This document shows, one piece after another, positions 9,009 through 17,475 of a stretch of DNA of 64,000 nt (the first letter of the stretch is position 1; each line of letters begins with the position of its first letter). Under the pieces are notes generated by a model. That model did not search any database. It saw only the letters and a list, made by a program, of their open reading frames with translations, and was not told the DNA's origin. Position numbers and translations under genes: made by a program. Location: the NCBI GenBank assembly GCA_050949415.1, contig JBMNFR010000009.1:434001-498000 (forward strand), in the 5' to 3' direction. This stretch comes from JAAZKI01 sp012799905. GTDB lineage: Bacteria; Verrucomicrobiota; Lentisphaeria; Oligosphaerales; Oligosphaeraceae.

Positions 9009-12000
9009 TCACGGCCAGGCATTGATCGGCCACGCTGTCGGTCGTTCCGGCTTCACGCCGCCTGCTGTCTGGAATCCTGGCAGCCGCTCTGCCAGGCCGC
9101 TCAGCTCCTGTCCCGGCGCTGGGGCAAACAACGGCAGTCCGGGAAAACATTCCGCCAGCACTTCCGGCCGCAACTTCCCGCCTTGTGATGACAAAATCTT
9201 AAAAACCGGCTGAGCCTGGGTAGATTGCGCCAACAGCACCCACACCTCGCTAGGAACCGCATTGCCGGCAAAATAGGTCGACAAGCCATTCCCGGCAGAA
9301 TCAGGGCGCAATGCCCCGACGCAACGCAACTCCGTGCTCAACACCCGCTGTAAAATCTGGAGGCTCTCTTGCAGTTTCCTAGTTTCGTCGTTGAAAGCCG
9401 GAATATGCTCCAGCACTTCTTCGAGCATTCCGGTCGCTGCAATCGTGTCCGAATGTTTGGGATTCATCCAGGGCACCTCGGTGCTGATCATATTCATGGT
9501 CTCAGCCCATTTCGCGCTCTCCGGCAGCCAGTTCCGATAGTACTCGTTGAGCAAATTGATCAGCCGCTTCATCAACCAGGCCTTGGGCACTGCCTCCATC
9601 TCTGTGTCACGACGCAATCCGCGCAAACCCGACAAGATATGCTCGGCCGCTGACGGCGCCGCGTCCGTCTCCAAGACAAAGCGCAACAGAAAACGGGAGT
9701 AGGCGCTGCGATTATCGTCAGGATTGAACGACTTTTCCACTTCATATTCTCGGGTCGTGAAATGATTGCGAAAAGCGCGACTGGTATGAACCAGGCGCGG
9801 TGCGCCAAAGTTGTCTTCCGTGTAGTAGACCTGGCCGAAATAACGGATGTATTCTGTTCCATCCTCGGCTGTTTCGGTGCGGGCATTCAATTCCTTGGGC
9901 ATGTACAGAAGACGCCATTCGCCGCCGATGGGCCGATAGCGCCAGACATACAGGTTGAGCATCTCCAGGTTTTCCGACAGCATCGCCTTGATTCTCTGGC
10001 GCACCTCGCTGTCGCCGTCCACATACTTCAGCAAGGCTCTGAGGTCGCTCTCCCAAATCGTCTGCACTGCTGCCCCGCCATCGCCGACCAGGCTCCTCAG
10101 GCGTTCGAGCGTCTCTTCAGGCAATGGCCAGGAACTGATCCTGAATCCCTGTAAGACAACCGCACCCTCGTATGAAGCAAATTGGGCCAGGCAGCGCTTA
10201 CAGCCCAGGCTGACCGGGTCTTCCTCGCCGAGGGCCGCGACCATGCGGGTCAGCTGCTGGCGATAACGGCCCAAGTCTGGCAACGACCGCAGCAGCTCTT
10301 TTTCCTGGCGGGCAAGTTCTTCCTGGCGAGCCGCAGCCTCTTCCTCCCGCTGCTGCTTTTCCCGCTCCCAGCCGGCCAACAATTCGCGGGCCGCGTCAAG
10401 TTCGCCTTTAGCCTCAACGCTGCCTAAGGCATAACACGCCTGGGCATCCTGCAACAACGCTTTGAGCCCATCTAACTTTTCCTGCTCTAATTCCGCCCGG
10501 GTAAAAGGCTGCTTCCGGGCTTCCTGGACAGCCGCCGAAATCTGCCCGGCCACCCGCCGCAACTCCTGGTCGGCCTGCAGACGGCGGCGCTCCTGCCAGC
10601 GCTCCCAGCCCTGCTGCCATGACTGGACTTGCTGAACAGCCTCTCGCCCCAACGTCTGCACCACATTCCTGGCTTCTTCCAAGAAACGCTGGACGCGTTC
10701 CGGGTTGGCCTGCTCATACGAACGCCGAATCCCCTCCCATTCCTGCTTCATCTGCTCAAAACGAGCCTGATACCCCTCTCGCTCCGTCAACACCCGCTCC
10801 AGCTGACGACGCAAATCAGAGACTTTCGGACTCTGGTGGAACTCAGGCGCCGACTGCCGCAGCCCGTCCATATATAGCTGCAAGGCGCCATACTCGCCGC
10901 TCTTGAATAACTGATCCATCTCCGCCATCATGGCAGCTTTCTGACGGGATGCCTGGACGCTGTACAAAATCCATCCGACCGCCGCCAACACGACCACAAC
11001 GGCCGTCACGCTGAGCACAACTGTCAACCGGGCTTTCCGCTGCCGCGCCCGCACCATCGCGGCCAGGCGCTCTTCAACCTGCCGGCGCAACAAGTCTGAC
11101 AACGGCTGTCCACTGCTCAACAACCGCTCCCAAGCCTGGCGCAACTCCAACTCGCTCGTGCTTCCATCCGCCACTTTCTCTTGCAACGCCTCGACTTCCG
11201 CCCGGAATTCGGCCTGGCTGGCTCGCTGCCGCTCCAGCCGCTCCAAAAAAGCGCGGCCAACAGCCAGGTCGTCCTCCCAACCGGGGGGAAGCTTCAAAAA
11301 CGCCTCGTCCGCTGCCAAGTCTGACGCTTCTGCCAATGCGGCCTCAACCTCAACGCCATCTTCACTAGTCAGGGCATCTTGCAGTTTAGACTGGACTTTC
11401 CGGCCTACTGCCAGGAGTTCCTGCGAGCGTTCAGACAACAGTGCCACGCGCAGTCGGTAAAGCAATTCTTCCGGCGCTGGCACCGTCCTCATCGGATGAG
11501 TCAGCTCTTCGTAAATCGTTCGCTGTCGCTCTCGGTCGTCTTCTTCCAGGGCGGACTCTGCCCAGGCGCACCAGTTCTCCAGGGACGCTTCCTCCAGGGG
11601 GCGCAGATTGACTTCCCAGCTGGGATTGTCGGGATCAACGTTCCTCAGCTTACGAAGCACGCCGATGCAGGCGTCATGGTCTCCCTGGTAAACGGCGCGT
11701 CGATACTCCTTCAGCAGCGGCTCCAATTCCCCTTCCCGCACGCATGCCTCCCGCAAGCGCGCCAGCCGCCCGGCGTCCAGCTGCGGCGCCGGGGGGAACT
11801 CCAGGTCAGCGCAGATATTCCGCCATTTCTTCACCCCGTCAAACTCAAGAAGTTCCGCCAGCGCCAGCAAATCCGGCAACGTCCGCGCCTCATGGACGGC
11901 TTCTGAGCGCATGCCCTTGTCAAGATAATCGGCACAACGAACCAGGCGGTCATTGGCCTTCTGACACAACTCCGCAAACTGAACCGCCAAATCCTGAAGA

Positions 12001-12074
12001 TGGGCGTTGCGCTCCAATGTCCCGGAAGACATCGCCTGACAAATCTGCCGAACTAATTGCTGTTCTGGGCTCAT
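9009..12074 (-). CDS. Large membrane-anchored coiled-coil protein, unknown function
   Basis: A 1021-residue protein with no family I can name. Residues 1-345 are acidic, helical and cytoplasmic in appearance, with repeat-like helix pairs (for example LLKEYRRAVYQGDHDACIGV). One membrane helix lies at about 350-372 (LTVVLSVTAVVVVLAAVGWI), preceded by an RARQRK anchor. Residues 375-650 are a long charged coiled coil (EREKQQREEEAAARQEELAR and similar), and the last 370 residues look globular. It sits between the GAP1-N2-like gene (81 bases) and the PilM-PilN fusion. By position it could link the GTPase pair to the Pil-like complex, since it has soluble domains on both sides of one membrane helix. 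That role is inference only. Confidence 0.75.
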   Translation of the reverse strand: MSPEQQLVRQICQAMSSGTLERNAHLQDLAVQFAELCQKANDRLVRCADYLDKGMRSEAVHEARTLPDLLALAELLEFDGVKKWRNICADLEFPPAPQLDAGRLARLREACVREGELEPLLKEYRRAVYQGDHDACIGVLRKLRNVDPDNPSWEVNLRPLEEASLENWCAWAESALEEDDRERQRTIYEELTHPMRTVPAPEELLYRLRVALLSERSQELLAVGRKVQSKLQDALTSEDGVEVEAALAEASDLAADEAFLKLPPGWEDDLAVGRAFLERLERQRASQAEFRAEVEALQEKVADGSTSELELRQAWERLLSSGQPLSDLLRRQVEERLAAMVRARQRKARLTVVLSVTAVVVVLAAVGWILYSVQASRQKAAMMAEMDQLFKSGEYGALQLYMDGLRQSAPEFHQSPKVSDLRRQLERVLTEREGYQARFEQMKQEWEGIRRSYEQANPERVQRFLEEARNVVQTLGREAVQQVQSWQQGWERWQERRRLQADQELRRVAGQISAAVQEARKQPFTRAELEQEKLDGLKALLQDAQACYALGSVEAKGELDAARELLAGWEREKQQREEEAAARQEELARQEKELLRSLPDLGRYRQQLTRMVAALGEEDPVSLGCKRCLAQFASYEGAVVLQGFRISSWPLPEETLERLRSLVGDGGAAVQTIWESDLRALLKYVDGDSEVRQRIKAMLSENLEMLNLYVWRYRPIGGEWRLLYMPKELNARTETAEDGTEYIRYFGQVYYTEDNFGAPRLVHTSRAFRNHFTTREYEVEKSFNPDDNRSAYSRFLLRFVLETDAAPSAAEHILSGLRGLRRDTEMEAVPKAWLMKRLINLLNEYYRNWLPESAKWAETMNMISTEVPWMNPKHSDTIAATGMLEEVLEHIPAFNDETRKLQESLQILQRVLSTELRCVGALRPDSAGNGLSTYFAGNAVPSEVWVLLAQSTQAQPVFKILSSQGGKLRPEVLAECFPGLPLFAPAPGQELSGLAERLPGFQTAGGVKPERPTAWPINAWP

Positions 12075-12155
12075 CCGGAATTCCTTATACCTTAACTAAA
12101 TGATGCTCATAACTGCTGGCCGCTGCCCTGGCTGCCCTGACGCCGAACGTCTTTC

Positions 12156-13067
12156 TCAATCGGGCTTTCTAGGCTTCAAATTCAACATATTCAGATGACG
12201 TCCAGCGGCCGGCTTGGAACGCTGCCGCGGCGGCGGCGCAGGCTCCTCAACCACCGGCTTGGCCCCGGCAGGACGGCCCTGCCTGGCCAAGTCAGCCAAT
12301 CGACCAGCAGGAACTGCCGGCAACGGCGCCGTCAAGTCAATAATCTTCACTCCCGGCAGACGGCTGGTCTCACGGCTGACAACCGAGTCGGCCACGCAAC
12401 ACCGCCAACAACACGTCGACCCAGCCGAAAGACCAGTAAAATACGTGCTGTAAGTCACTTGCCAGCGCACTGACGGCGGCAGCAAAGCCATTGATTCCCC
12501 CAACAACGACAACATGTCCATCCCTGGTGTAAACATCACCAGCACAACCCCGGAAGGATTGGCCAGATATGCTTCAGCCAGGCAAGACGCCTGCCCAGCG
12601 TCGCCAGTCAGACTCTCCCAGGCAACGGCTTTATCACCACTGCTGTCGCCTGACGGAATCGTCTTCGGCATCTCCAAGTAATGCGCCGGCTCATCCCATG
12701 CATCGACAAAAAAGCCCGGCTGCTGGCTCACCCAGACCGGCCCGCCCGCGGCTCGCTCGCGCGCCGGAACCAGGACATGGTGCGCCAATTTGTTCGTACG
12801 GCCGGTGTGATCAGCCGCTGTCGGCCCGACCCGCGATAAAATGGTCACATCGCGGCCAGCCAAATTATTGCGATAATGGTTCCAGGACACCGGCTCCGAC
12901 CCTGACTGCGCTTCATGCACGCCATACAAGTTCTTGTAGGCGCTCATCGCCTCCAAAAGTTGCACTTGCGGCGGCGGCATGCCGCGCGTAAAGGCCACCG
13001 TGCAGAAGCCACGCGTCCCAGGGCGCAAACCGCGCTCTGCGGATGTGTAGATCAATTCATACGCCAT
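12156..13067 (-). CDS. GTPase-associated protein with GAP1-N2-like domain
   Basis: A 303-residue protein. The N-terminal 240 residues follow the GAP1-N2 pattern: YTSAERGLRPGTRGFCTVA (about 5-23), LEAMSAYKNLY (about 37-47), then ILSRVGPTAADHTGRTNKLA and HHVLVPARER, then GGPVWVSQQ. The later RWQVTYSTYFTGLS and CCWRCCVAD segments also fit. GAP1 proteins were described by Aravind and co-workers as constant partners of Double-GTPase proteins in NTP-dependent conflict systems; their biochemical action is not settled. The C-terminal 50 residues are a basic, proline-rich tail. The usual GAP1 middle and C-terminal domains are absent. ATG 13067 is chosen because GGAG sits seven bases upstream and it begins 25 bases after the GTPase stop. 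Confidence 0.7.
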   Translation of the reverse strand: MAYELIYTSAERGLRPGTRGFCTVAFTRGMPPPQVQLLEAMSAYKNLYGVHEAQSGSEPVSWNHYRNNLAGRDVTILSRVGPTAADHTGRTNKLAHHVLVPARERAAGGPVWVSQQPGFFVDAWDEPAHYLEMPKTIPSGDSSGDKAVAWESLTGDAGQASCLAEAYLANPSGVVLVMFTPGMDMLSLLGESMALLPPSVRWQVTYSTYFTGLSAGSTCCWRCCVADSVVSRETSRLPGVKIIDLTAPLPAVPAGRLADLARQGRPAGAKPVVEEPAPPPRQRSKPAAGRHLNMLNLKPRKPD

Positions 13068-13092
13068 AGACCGTCTCCACGACCGCAGCCAC

Positions 13093-15066
13093 TCAGCCGC
13101 GCCGTCCGCCTTCGTCAGCATCGGAAGGAGGAATCGTAAACCACATATCCGTGCCTGGACAACGCAAGGGATAGCCGGCATAGGAAAGCGGTATCTGCAA
13201 CGGCTTGGTCATTCCCGGAAGCATCACGAAATAGATGTCGCCGGACAGCGTGCAAGTGGCCTCGACTTCCGGCTGGGGGTTCCGCGCGTCCGGCACACCG
13301 GGTATGAAGCCGCGCTCATAGAAGAAATACAGCATCGGCACCGACACCCAGAACGGCGCCACGTCCCGCGGCCGGATGCCAATCATGCCGGTGTCAGGGT
13401 TGATTTCCGGGCTGTGTCCAAGGGCGCTGTTCGGCAGATACAACACGTCGCCGGCAAATGACTCGGCCGTGGACACGACCTCGGGACAGATGCGCTCCAG
13501 CAAATGCCGCAGTGCGAACGAGACATTCTTGATCAACGGCACATCCAAAGCGCAGGTGTTGTATTTCGGCTCCCAGACCCAGGGTTCCTCGGGCAGGTCA
13601 AAATCAAGCAATTGCTTCCACACGTCAAACTTGGAGACTACGACAATCATCATCTTGCCGGTCTTGCGATTGCTCCGCATGCCAGAGTACTTTTTGATCC
13701 GGTTGATCATTTCGGTCAAGATGATTTCCTGGCGTTGGACTCTGGCCTTGGCTGCCAGCTGCGGGTCCATCACCCCGCTCAGGCGGCGGCGGAAACGGAC
13801 ATCCTTGGTGGGGTCAAACAAAAAGAAAATCGTGTCTGAATGCAGCAGGTGCTGCGTCGTCGGATTATCCACCGAATCCATGCCCGGCTCGAAATGCTCG
13901 CCGGCATTGTCGTACAGAACCAGGGTGCGAGACATGCTCTCCCGCACCGTCTCGTACTGCGGATGATGCTCGGCCGGCGTTACCGTGAATAAAAATGGCC
14001 GCGGCAGGTTGATGAGCATGTTGTCCATCAACACCTGGTTGTACAACTCGCCTTGGAGTTCTGTCTTGCGAAGCGCCACCAGCTCATCAGCGTCCGGATG
14101 AAGGAAAACCGTCTCCTCAAAATCATTCAGGATTTGGTTGTTGACTGCGTCCGTGTCAGTAAACGATATAGCGAAGTTATGCTGCAGGGTGTTGCGCAGG
14201 TCCCAGGTCATGCTGGTCAGAAAATACGACTTGCCGCTGGCGGTAGCGCCGACGATTGACAGAAACAACGGCGGCATCTCGCTGGCCGCCTGCGGGATAC
14301 GCAAATGGCAGCGCGGGCAGGCCATGTCCGGACAGCTCATGCCCTCCGCGTCCAAAGCATTGCCTTCAGGAGTGAAACGCGATGGCAGGAAGCGCTTAGC
14401 CGCGTCCGCACCCAGCACTGAGTCTCCAATCAAGCTCTGGTGCCGGGCGATGAACAAAAATTCGTCCACCGTAAAACGATGCCAGCAGTGCGGGCAGATA
14501 ATGCCTTGCCGACCGCTGGACGCTGAGCGCGAAATCGTGGCTGCCGGAGACGAGGCGGGATACTGCGGCTCATCGTCAGCCAAAGCCTTTGCTGACGGCG
14601 CAGGCTCGCTGCTCCGCCGCCCAGTCGCCGCCGTCGCCCCAGGCAGCGGCTGCGACTCGGAGTCATCAGAGGCCTCAGCTGAGCTAAGCGGCGGCCGACT
14701 GCCGTCCAAAATCCGCATCGGCTGTCCTTCGACGGCGACATCAGCCGGTTCCAGGCTGATATCCAGGCGCACCCGGCCCATGATCACCATCACCTTGGCC
14801 GGATGGTCAATCACCAGTTGGCTGACCCGCTGCGTCTCATAATAAATGCCGTTTGTGCTCCACTGGTCTTCCAGTTGAATGTCACCGTTGCCGGTCAACG
14901 CCAGGACAGCATGCAGGCTTGACACAGAATTGTCACTGATGACAATGTCATTGCCCGGCAATCGGCCAATTCGACAAGGAAAAGACTGGACACGATACAC
15001 GACCGGATCACTGCGCTGCATGATGACCCGGACAAAACATTCAGGGGTGTTGGCGCTGGAACTCAT
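13093..15066 (-). CDS. FHA - zinc ribbon - GTPase protein (Double-GTPase 2-like)
   Basis: First gene of the operon, 657 residues. Residues 12-95 are a forkhead-associated domain (IGRLPGNDIVISDNSVSSLH at about 33-52; STNG at 69-72) that in other proteins binds phosphothreonine. After a disordered S/P/A-rich linker come two cysteine pairs, CPHC (about 191-194) and CPDMACPRC (about 245-253), forming a split zinc ribbon. A P-loop GTPase domain follows: Walker A GATASGKS (273-280), G3-like VLYDNAGEHF (about 383-392) and G4-like VVSKFD (476-481). Lack of the usual long extra helices and its GAP1 neighbour point to DO-GTPase2. The start at 15066 is chosen because a well-formed promoter lies directly upstream; an upstream start would overlap it. 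Confidence 0.75.
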   Translation of the reverse strand: MSSSANTPECFVRVIMQRSDPVVYRVQSFPCRIGRLPGNDIVISDNSVSSLHAVLALTGNGDIQLEDQWSTNGIYYETQRVSQLVIDHPAKVMVIMGRVRLDISLEPADVAVEGQPMRILDGSRPPLSSAEASDDSESQPLPGATAATGRRSSEPAPSAKALADDEPQYPASSPAATISRSASSGRQGIICPHCWHRFTVDEFLFIARHQSLIGDSVLGADAAKRFLPSRFTPEGNALDAEGMSCPDMACPRCHLRIPQAASEMPPLFLSIVGATASGKSYFLTSMTWDLRNTLQHNFAISFTDTDAVNNQILNDFEETVFLHPDADELVALRKTELQGELYNQVLMDNMLINLPRPFLFTVTPAEHHPQYETVRESMSRTLVLYDNAGEHFEPGMDSVDNPTTQHLLHSDTIFFLFDPTKDVRFRRRLSGVMDPQLAAKARVQRQEIILTEMINRIKKYSGMRSNRKTGKMMIVVVSKFDVWKQLLDFDLPEEPWVWEPKYNTCALDVPLIKNVSFALRHLLERICPEVVSTAESFAGDVLYLPNSALGHSPEINPDTGMIGIRPRDVAPFWVSVPMLYFFYERGFIPGVPDARNPQPEVEATCTLSGDIYFVMLPGMTKPLQIPLSYAGYPLRCPGTDMWFTIPPSDADEGGRRG

Positions 15067-15101
15067 CTCCGTGTGTGACCTTCGCAGTATATCACCGATA
15101 T

Positions 15102-15137
15102 ATTCCTCGTTATAACTATAAAAAACCACGTACGCAA
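15102..15137 (-). promoter_or_regulatory. Sigma-70-type promoter of the GTPase/GAP1/Pil-like operon
   Basis: On the minus strand TTGCGT (15137-15132), a 17-base spacer and TATAAC (15114-15109) form a -35/-10 pair, which places transcription start near 15102 and leaves a leader of about 35 bases. The -10 box matches the consensus in five of six positions. The promoter argues against a longer N terminus of the FHA-GTPase. Confidence 0.6.
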
Positions 15138-15240
15138 TATAGCCAGCGAACACCGTTTCCGCAAATGACGGCTAAACCATTTTTGCTGACCGCGACCGCT
15201 TCCGGCCAAAGCCCGGCAAAAAAGTTAACACAATTTGCAT

Positions 15241-15597
15241 GTAATGGGTCACCGATTGATACTTGGGGTTCCGGCGAGTTGCGGAGCCAGACTGCCCGGA
15301 TAAGGCACCTTAGTGGACAGTGGACAATGGACTTTAGTGGACTTTATATGGACATCAGTAGACGATGGACTGTGGACTGAAGTGGACTGTGGTGAGTGGC
15401 GTGGCGAAGTGGACGGTGGCAGCGAGCCCAGCACCGCCCCTCGCCCCCGCCCCACGGATGGTGGCAGGCCAGCCCCCCCGCTCAGCCCCCACAGCTTCAG
15501 CTCTCGCCCCTCGCCCCTCGCCCCGCCCCTCGCCCCTCGCCCCTTTCCTGAGACCGCTGCTCGTCGGATTTCCGAATATCAATGAGTGACCGATTAC
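15241..15597. mobile_element. MITE-like element, GTAAT...ATTAC ends, 8-bp target duplication
   Basis: The element is 357 bases long. Its left end reads GTAATGGGTCACCGATTGAT and its right end, on the other strand, GTAATCGGTCACTCATTGAT; the inverted match runs about 40 bases with few changes. It is flanked on both sides by the exact 8-bp sequence ATTTGCAT (15233-15240 and 15598-15605). Inside lie the shared segment CCGGATAAGGC, a GTGGAC-type array (about 15313-15420) and CGCCCCT heptamers. It encodes nothing recognisable. GTAA ends with 8-bp duplications are features of the IS66 family, so an IS66-mobilised MITE is the best explanation; no transposase gene lies in this window. Confidence 0.75.
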
Positions 15598-15762
15598 ATT
15601 TGCATTTGGGCAGCACGCTTGCCTTTCCCGGCAAAACGGATATAGTACTTTTTCACTTGCATTCCTCCGACCAGATTCCACATAATGGCATCTGGCAGAG
15701 GCTGGCGAACTCATCTTTCCCCCGAAAGCCCAATTTTCGGCCAACAACCTTGGGAGCCTGAC

Positions 15763-16507
15763 ATGACTGAAGCAGCCAAAAAACCTCATCGGCTACAGCG
15801 ACACCCCCATCATCCCGGGCAGCAAATGGCGCGTCCACGACGGCAATCGACCGCAGCCGCCAGTCGTGACCCCGGGCGACTTTCCAACCCAGGAAAAAGC
15901 CGGCACGCCGCCCTCTGACGCGGTCATCCTCTTCAATGGCCAAAGCTTGTCGCAATGGGTGGGTAAAGAGGGCCAGGACGCTCCCTGGAAAGTCGAAAAC
16001 GGCTACTTTGAAAGCGTCCCCCGCACCGGCAATATCCACACCAGGACTGAATTCGGCGACTGCCAGCTGCACCTGGAATTCTCCAAGCCGGACGCCCCTG
16101 GAGACGGCAACAGCGGCGTCTTCATGATGCGCAAGTACGAAATCCAAATCCTGAACTGCTACGACCACGTGACTTATGCCGACGGCGTTGAGGGCGGCCT
16201 CTACGGCCAGTGCCCGCCTCTGGTCAATGCCTGCCTCCCGCGCCAGGAATGGAGCACGTACGACATCATCTGGATCGCCCCGCGCTTTGCCGGCGAGCAG
16301 CTCATGGCTCCGGCCTACATCACGGTCTTTCTCAATGGCGTGCTGCTGCACCACATGCAGCCCCTGCAAGGCCCCACTCGGTTCCGCGCCCTGGCCGAAT
16401 ACAAGCCCCAGTCCTCCTACGGCGCCATCGAACTGCAAGACCACGGCGACCCCGTCCGCTTCCGCAATATCTGGTGCCGTCCGCTGTCCCTCTACAGCAA
16501 CTATTAA
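15763..16507 (+). pseudogene. DUF1080 (3-keto-disaccharide hydrolase-like) gene with a one-base frameshift
   Basis: The ATG at 15763 has GGGAG six bases upstream and starts MTEAAKKP, exactly as its neighbour starts MADEVKKP. After CCT (15784-15786) one extra base, best placed at A15788, throws the frame. Skipping it gives YSDTPIIPGSKWRVHDGNRP, which matches the intact paralogue at 16568-17329 residue for residue in most positions, and the frame then stays open to 16507. Corrected length is about 247 residues. DUF1080 proteins are beta-jelly-roll enzymes or binding domains; some cleave 3-keto-glycosides. Conserved features include ILFNGQSLSQW, GNSGVFM and YEIQIL. It may be a recent pseudogene, a sequencing error or a site of programmed frameshifting. 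No other start in the downstream frame is convincing. Confidence 0.75.
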
Positions 16508-16567
16508 GCGCGATACTTAGCAACCCTTTCCATAATCGTCAGCACCCCTGCAACTAAGGACATCATC

Positions 16568-17329
16568 ATGGCAGACGAAGTCAAAAAACCTCTCGGCTAC
16601 ACCGACACCCCAATCATCCCCGGCACCTGCTGGCGCGTCCATGACGGCGATCGCCCGCAGCCCCGCGTTGTCAATCCCGGCACGTTCAGCACCCAGGAAA
16701 CACCGGGCACGCCACCCTCTGACGCGATTATCCTGTTTGACGGTACTAGCCTCTGCAACTGGCTTGACAAGAACAACGAAGAAGCCAAATGGAAACTCGA
16801 GAACGGCTACATGGAAGTAGTGCCGAAAACCGGCAACATCCACACCAAAATGGAATTCGGCGACTGTCAGCTGCATCTGGAATTCGCCTCTCCGGAAGAG
16901 GTCGTTGGCACCGGCCAGGGCCGCGGCAACAGCGGCATCTTCTTTATGCGCAAATATGAAATCCAAGTCCTGGACTGCTTTGAAAATCCGACTTATCCGG
17001 ACGGCACTACCGGCAGCATTTACGGCCAATATCCGCCCCTGGCGAACGTCTGCCGCAAGCCCGGCCAATGGAACATGTATGACTTTATCTGGATTGCGCC
17101 CCGTTTTGCCGGCGACACCCTCCTTTCCCCGGCCTACATCACTGTGTTCCTGAACGGCGTCCTCCTGCATCATAAGCGCGCGCTCCAAGGGCCGACCCAG
17201 CATCGCATTCTGGCGGAATACAAGCCCCATAACTCCATCGGCGCACTCGAACTCCAGGATCACAGCAACCCAGTCCGCTTCCGCAACATCTGGTATCGCC
17301 CACTGACGAATTACGACCAGCTGGCATAA
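16568..17329 (+). CDS. DUF1080 domain protein (3-keto-disaccharide hydrolase-like)
   Basis: Intact 253-residue paralogue of the gene just upstream, 61 bases away on the same strand, so the pair arose by tandem duplication. It has no signal peptide. Family features are ILFDGTSLCNW (about 57-67), a jelly-roll core with GDCQLHLEFASP, GNSGIFFMRKYEIQVLDC, and LAEYKP near the end. DUF1080 domains occur in enzymes that act on 3-keto sugars and as sugar-binding modules. Gfo/Idh and FAD oxidoreductases nearby are of the kinds that form 3-keto sugars, which fits but does not prove such a pathway. ATG 16568 is supported by AAGGA with a seven-base gap. Confidence 0.85.
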   Translation: MADEVKKPLGYTDTPIIPGTCWRVHDGDRPQPRVVNPGTFSTQETPGTPPSDAIILFDGTSLCNWLDKNNEEAKWKLENGYMEVVPKTGNIHTKMEFGDCQLHLEFASPEEVVGTGQGRGNSGIFFMRKYEIQVLDCFENPTYPDGTTGSIYGQYPPLANVCRKPGQWNMYDFIWIAPRFAGDTLLSPAYITVFLNGVLLHHKRALQGPTQHRILAEYKPHNSIGALELQDHSNPVRFRNIWYRPLTNYDQLA

Positions 17330-17475
17330 GAAAAAGACGGCGCGAAATTCCAGCACGACAGACATCAACGCATAGGAAGGGGAGCGATTACCGCACCCCC
17401 TTCCACTAAAACAACAACCCAAAAACAAAAATTTCGTGTCTTTTCGTGCCTTTCGTGGTTAAAAAATAATCTTCT

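Noticed and set aside
15067..15153. N-terminal extension of the FHA-GTPase by 29 residues
   Set aside because: The extension would cover the -35/-10 promoter and adds a hydrophobic start unlike the domain that follows.
15355..15789. 144-codon open frame on the minus strand upstream of the DUF1080 pair
   Set aside because: It is mostly the interior of the MITE-like element and has low-complexity composition.
16517..17428. 303-codon open frame on the minus strand
   Set aside because: It is the antisense shadow of the intact DUF1080 gene; a similar shadow opposite the first paralogue follows from their shared sequence.
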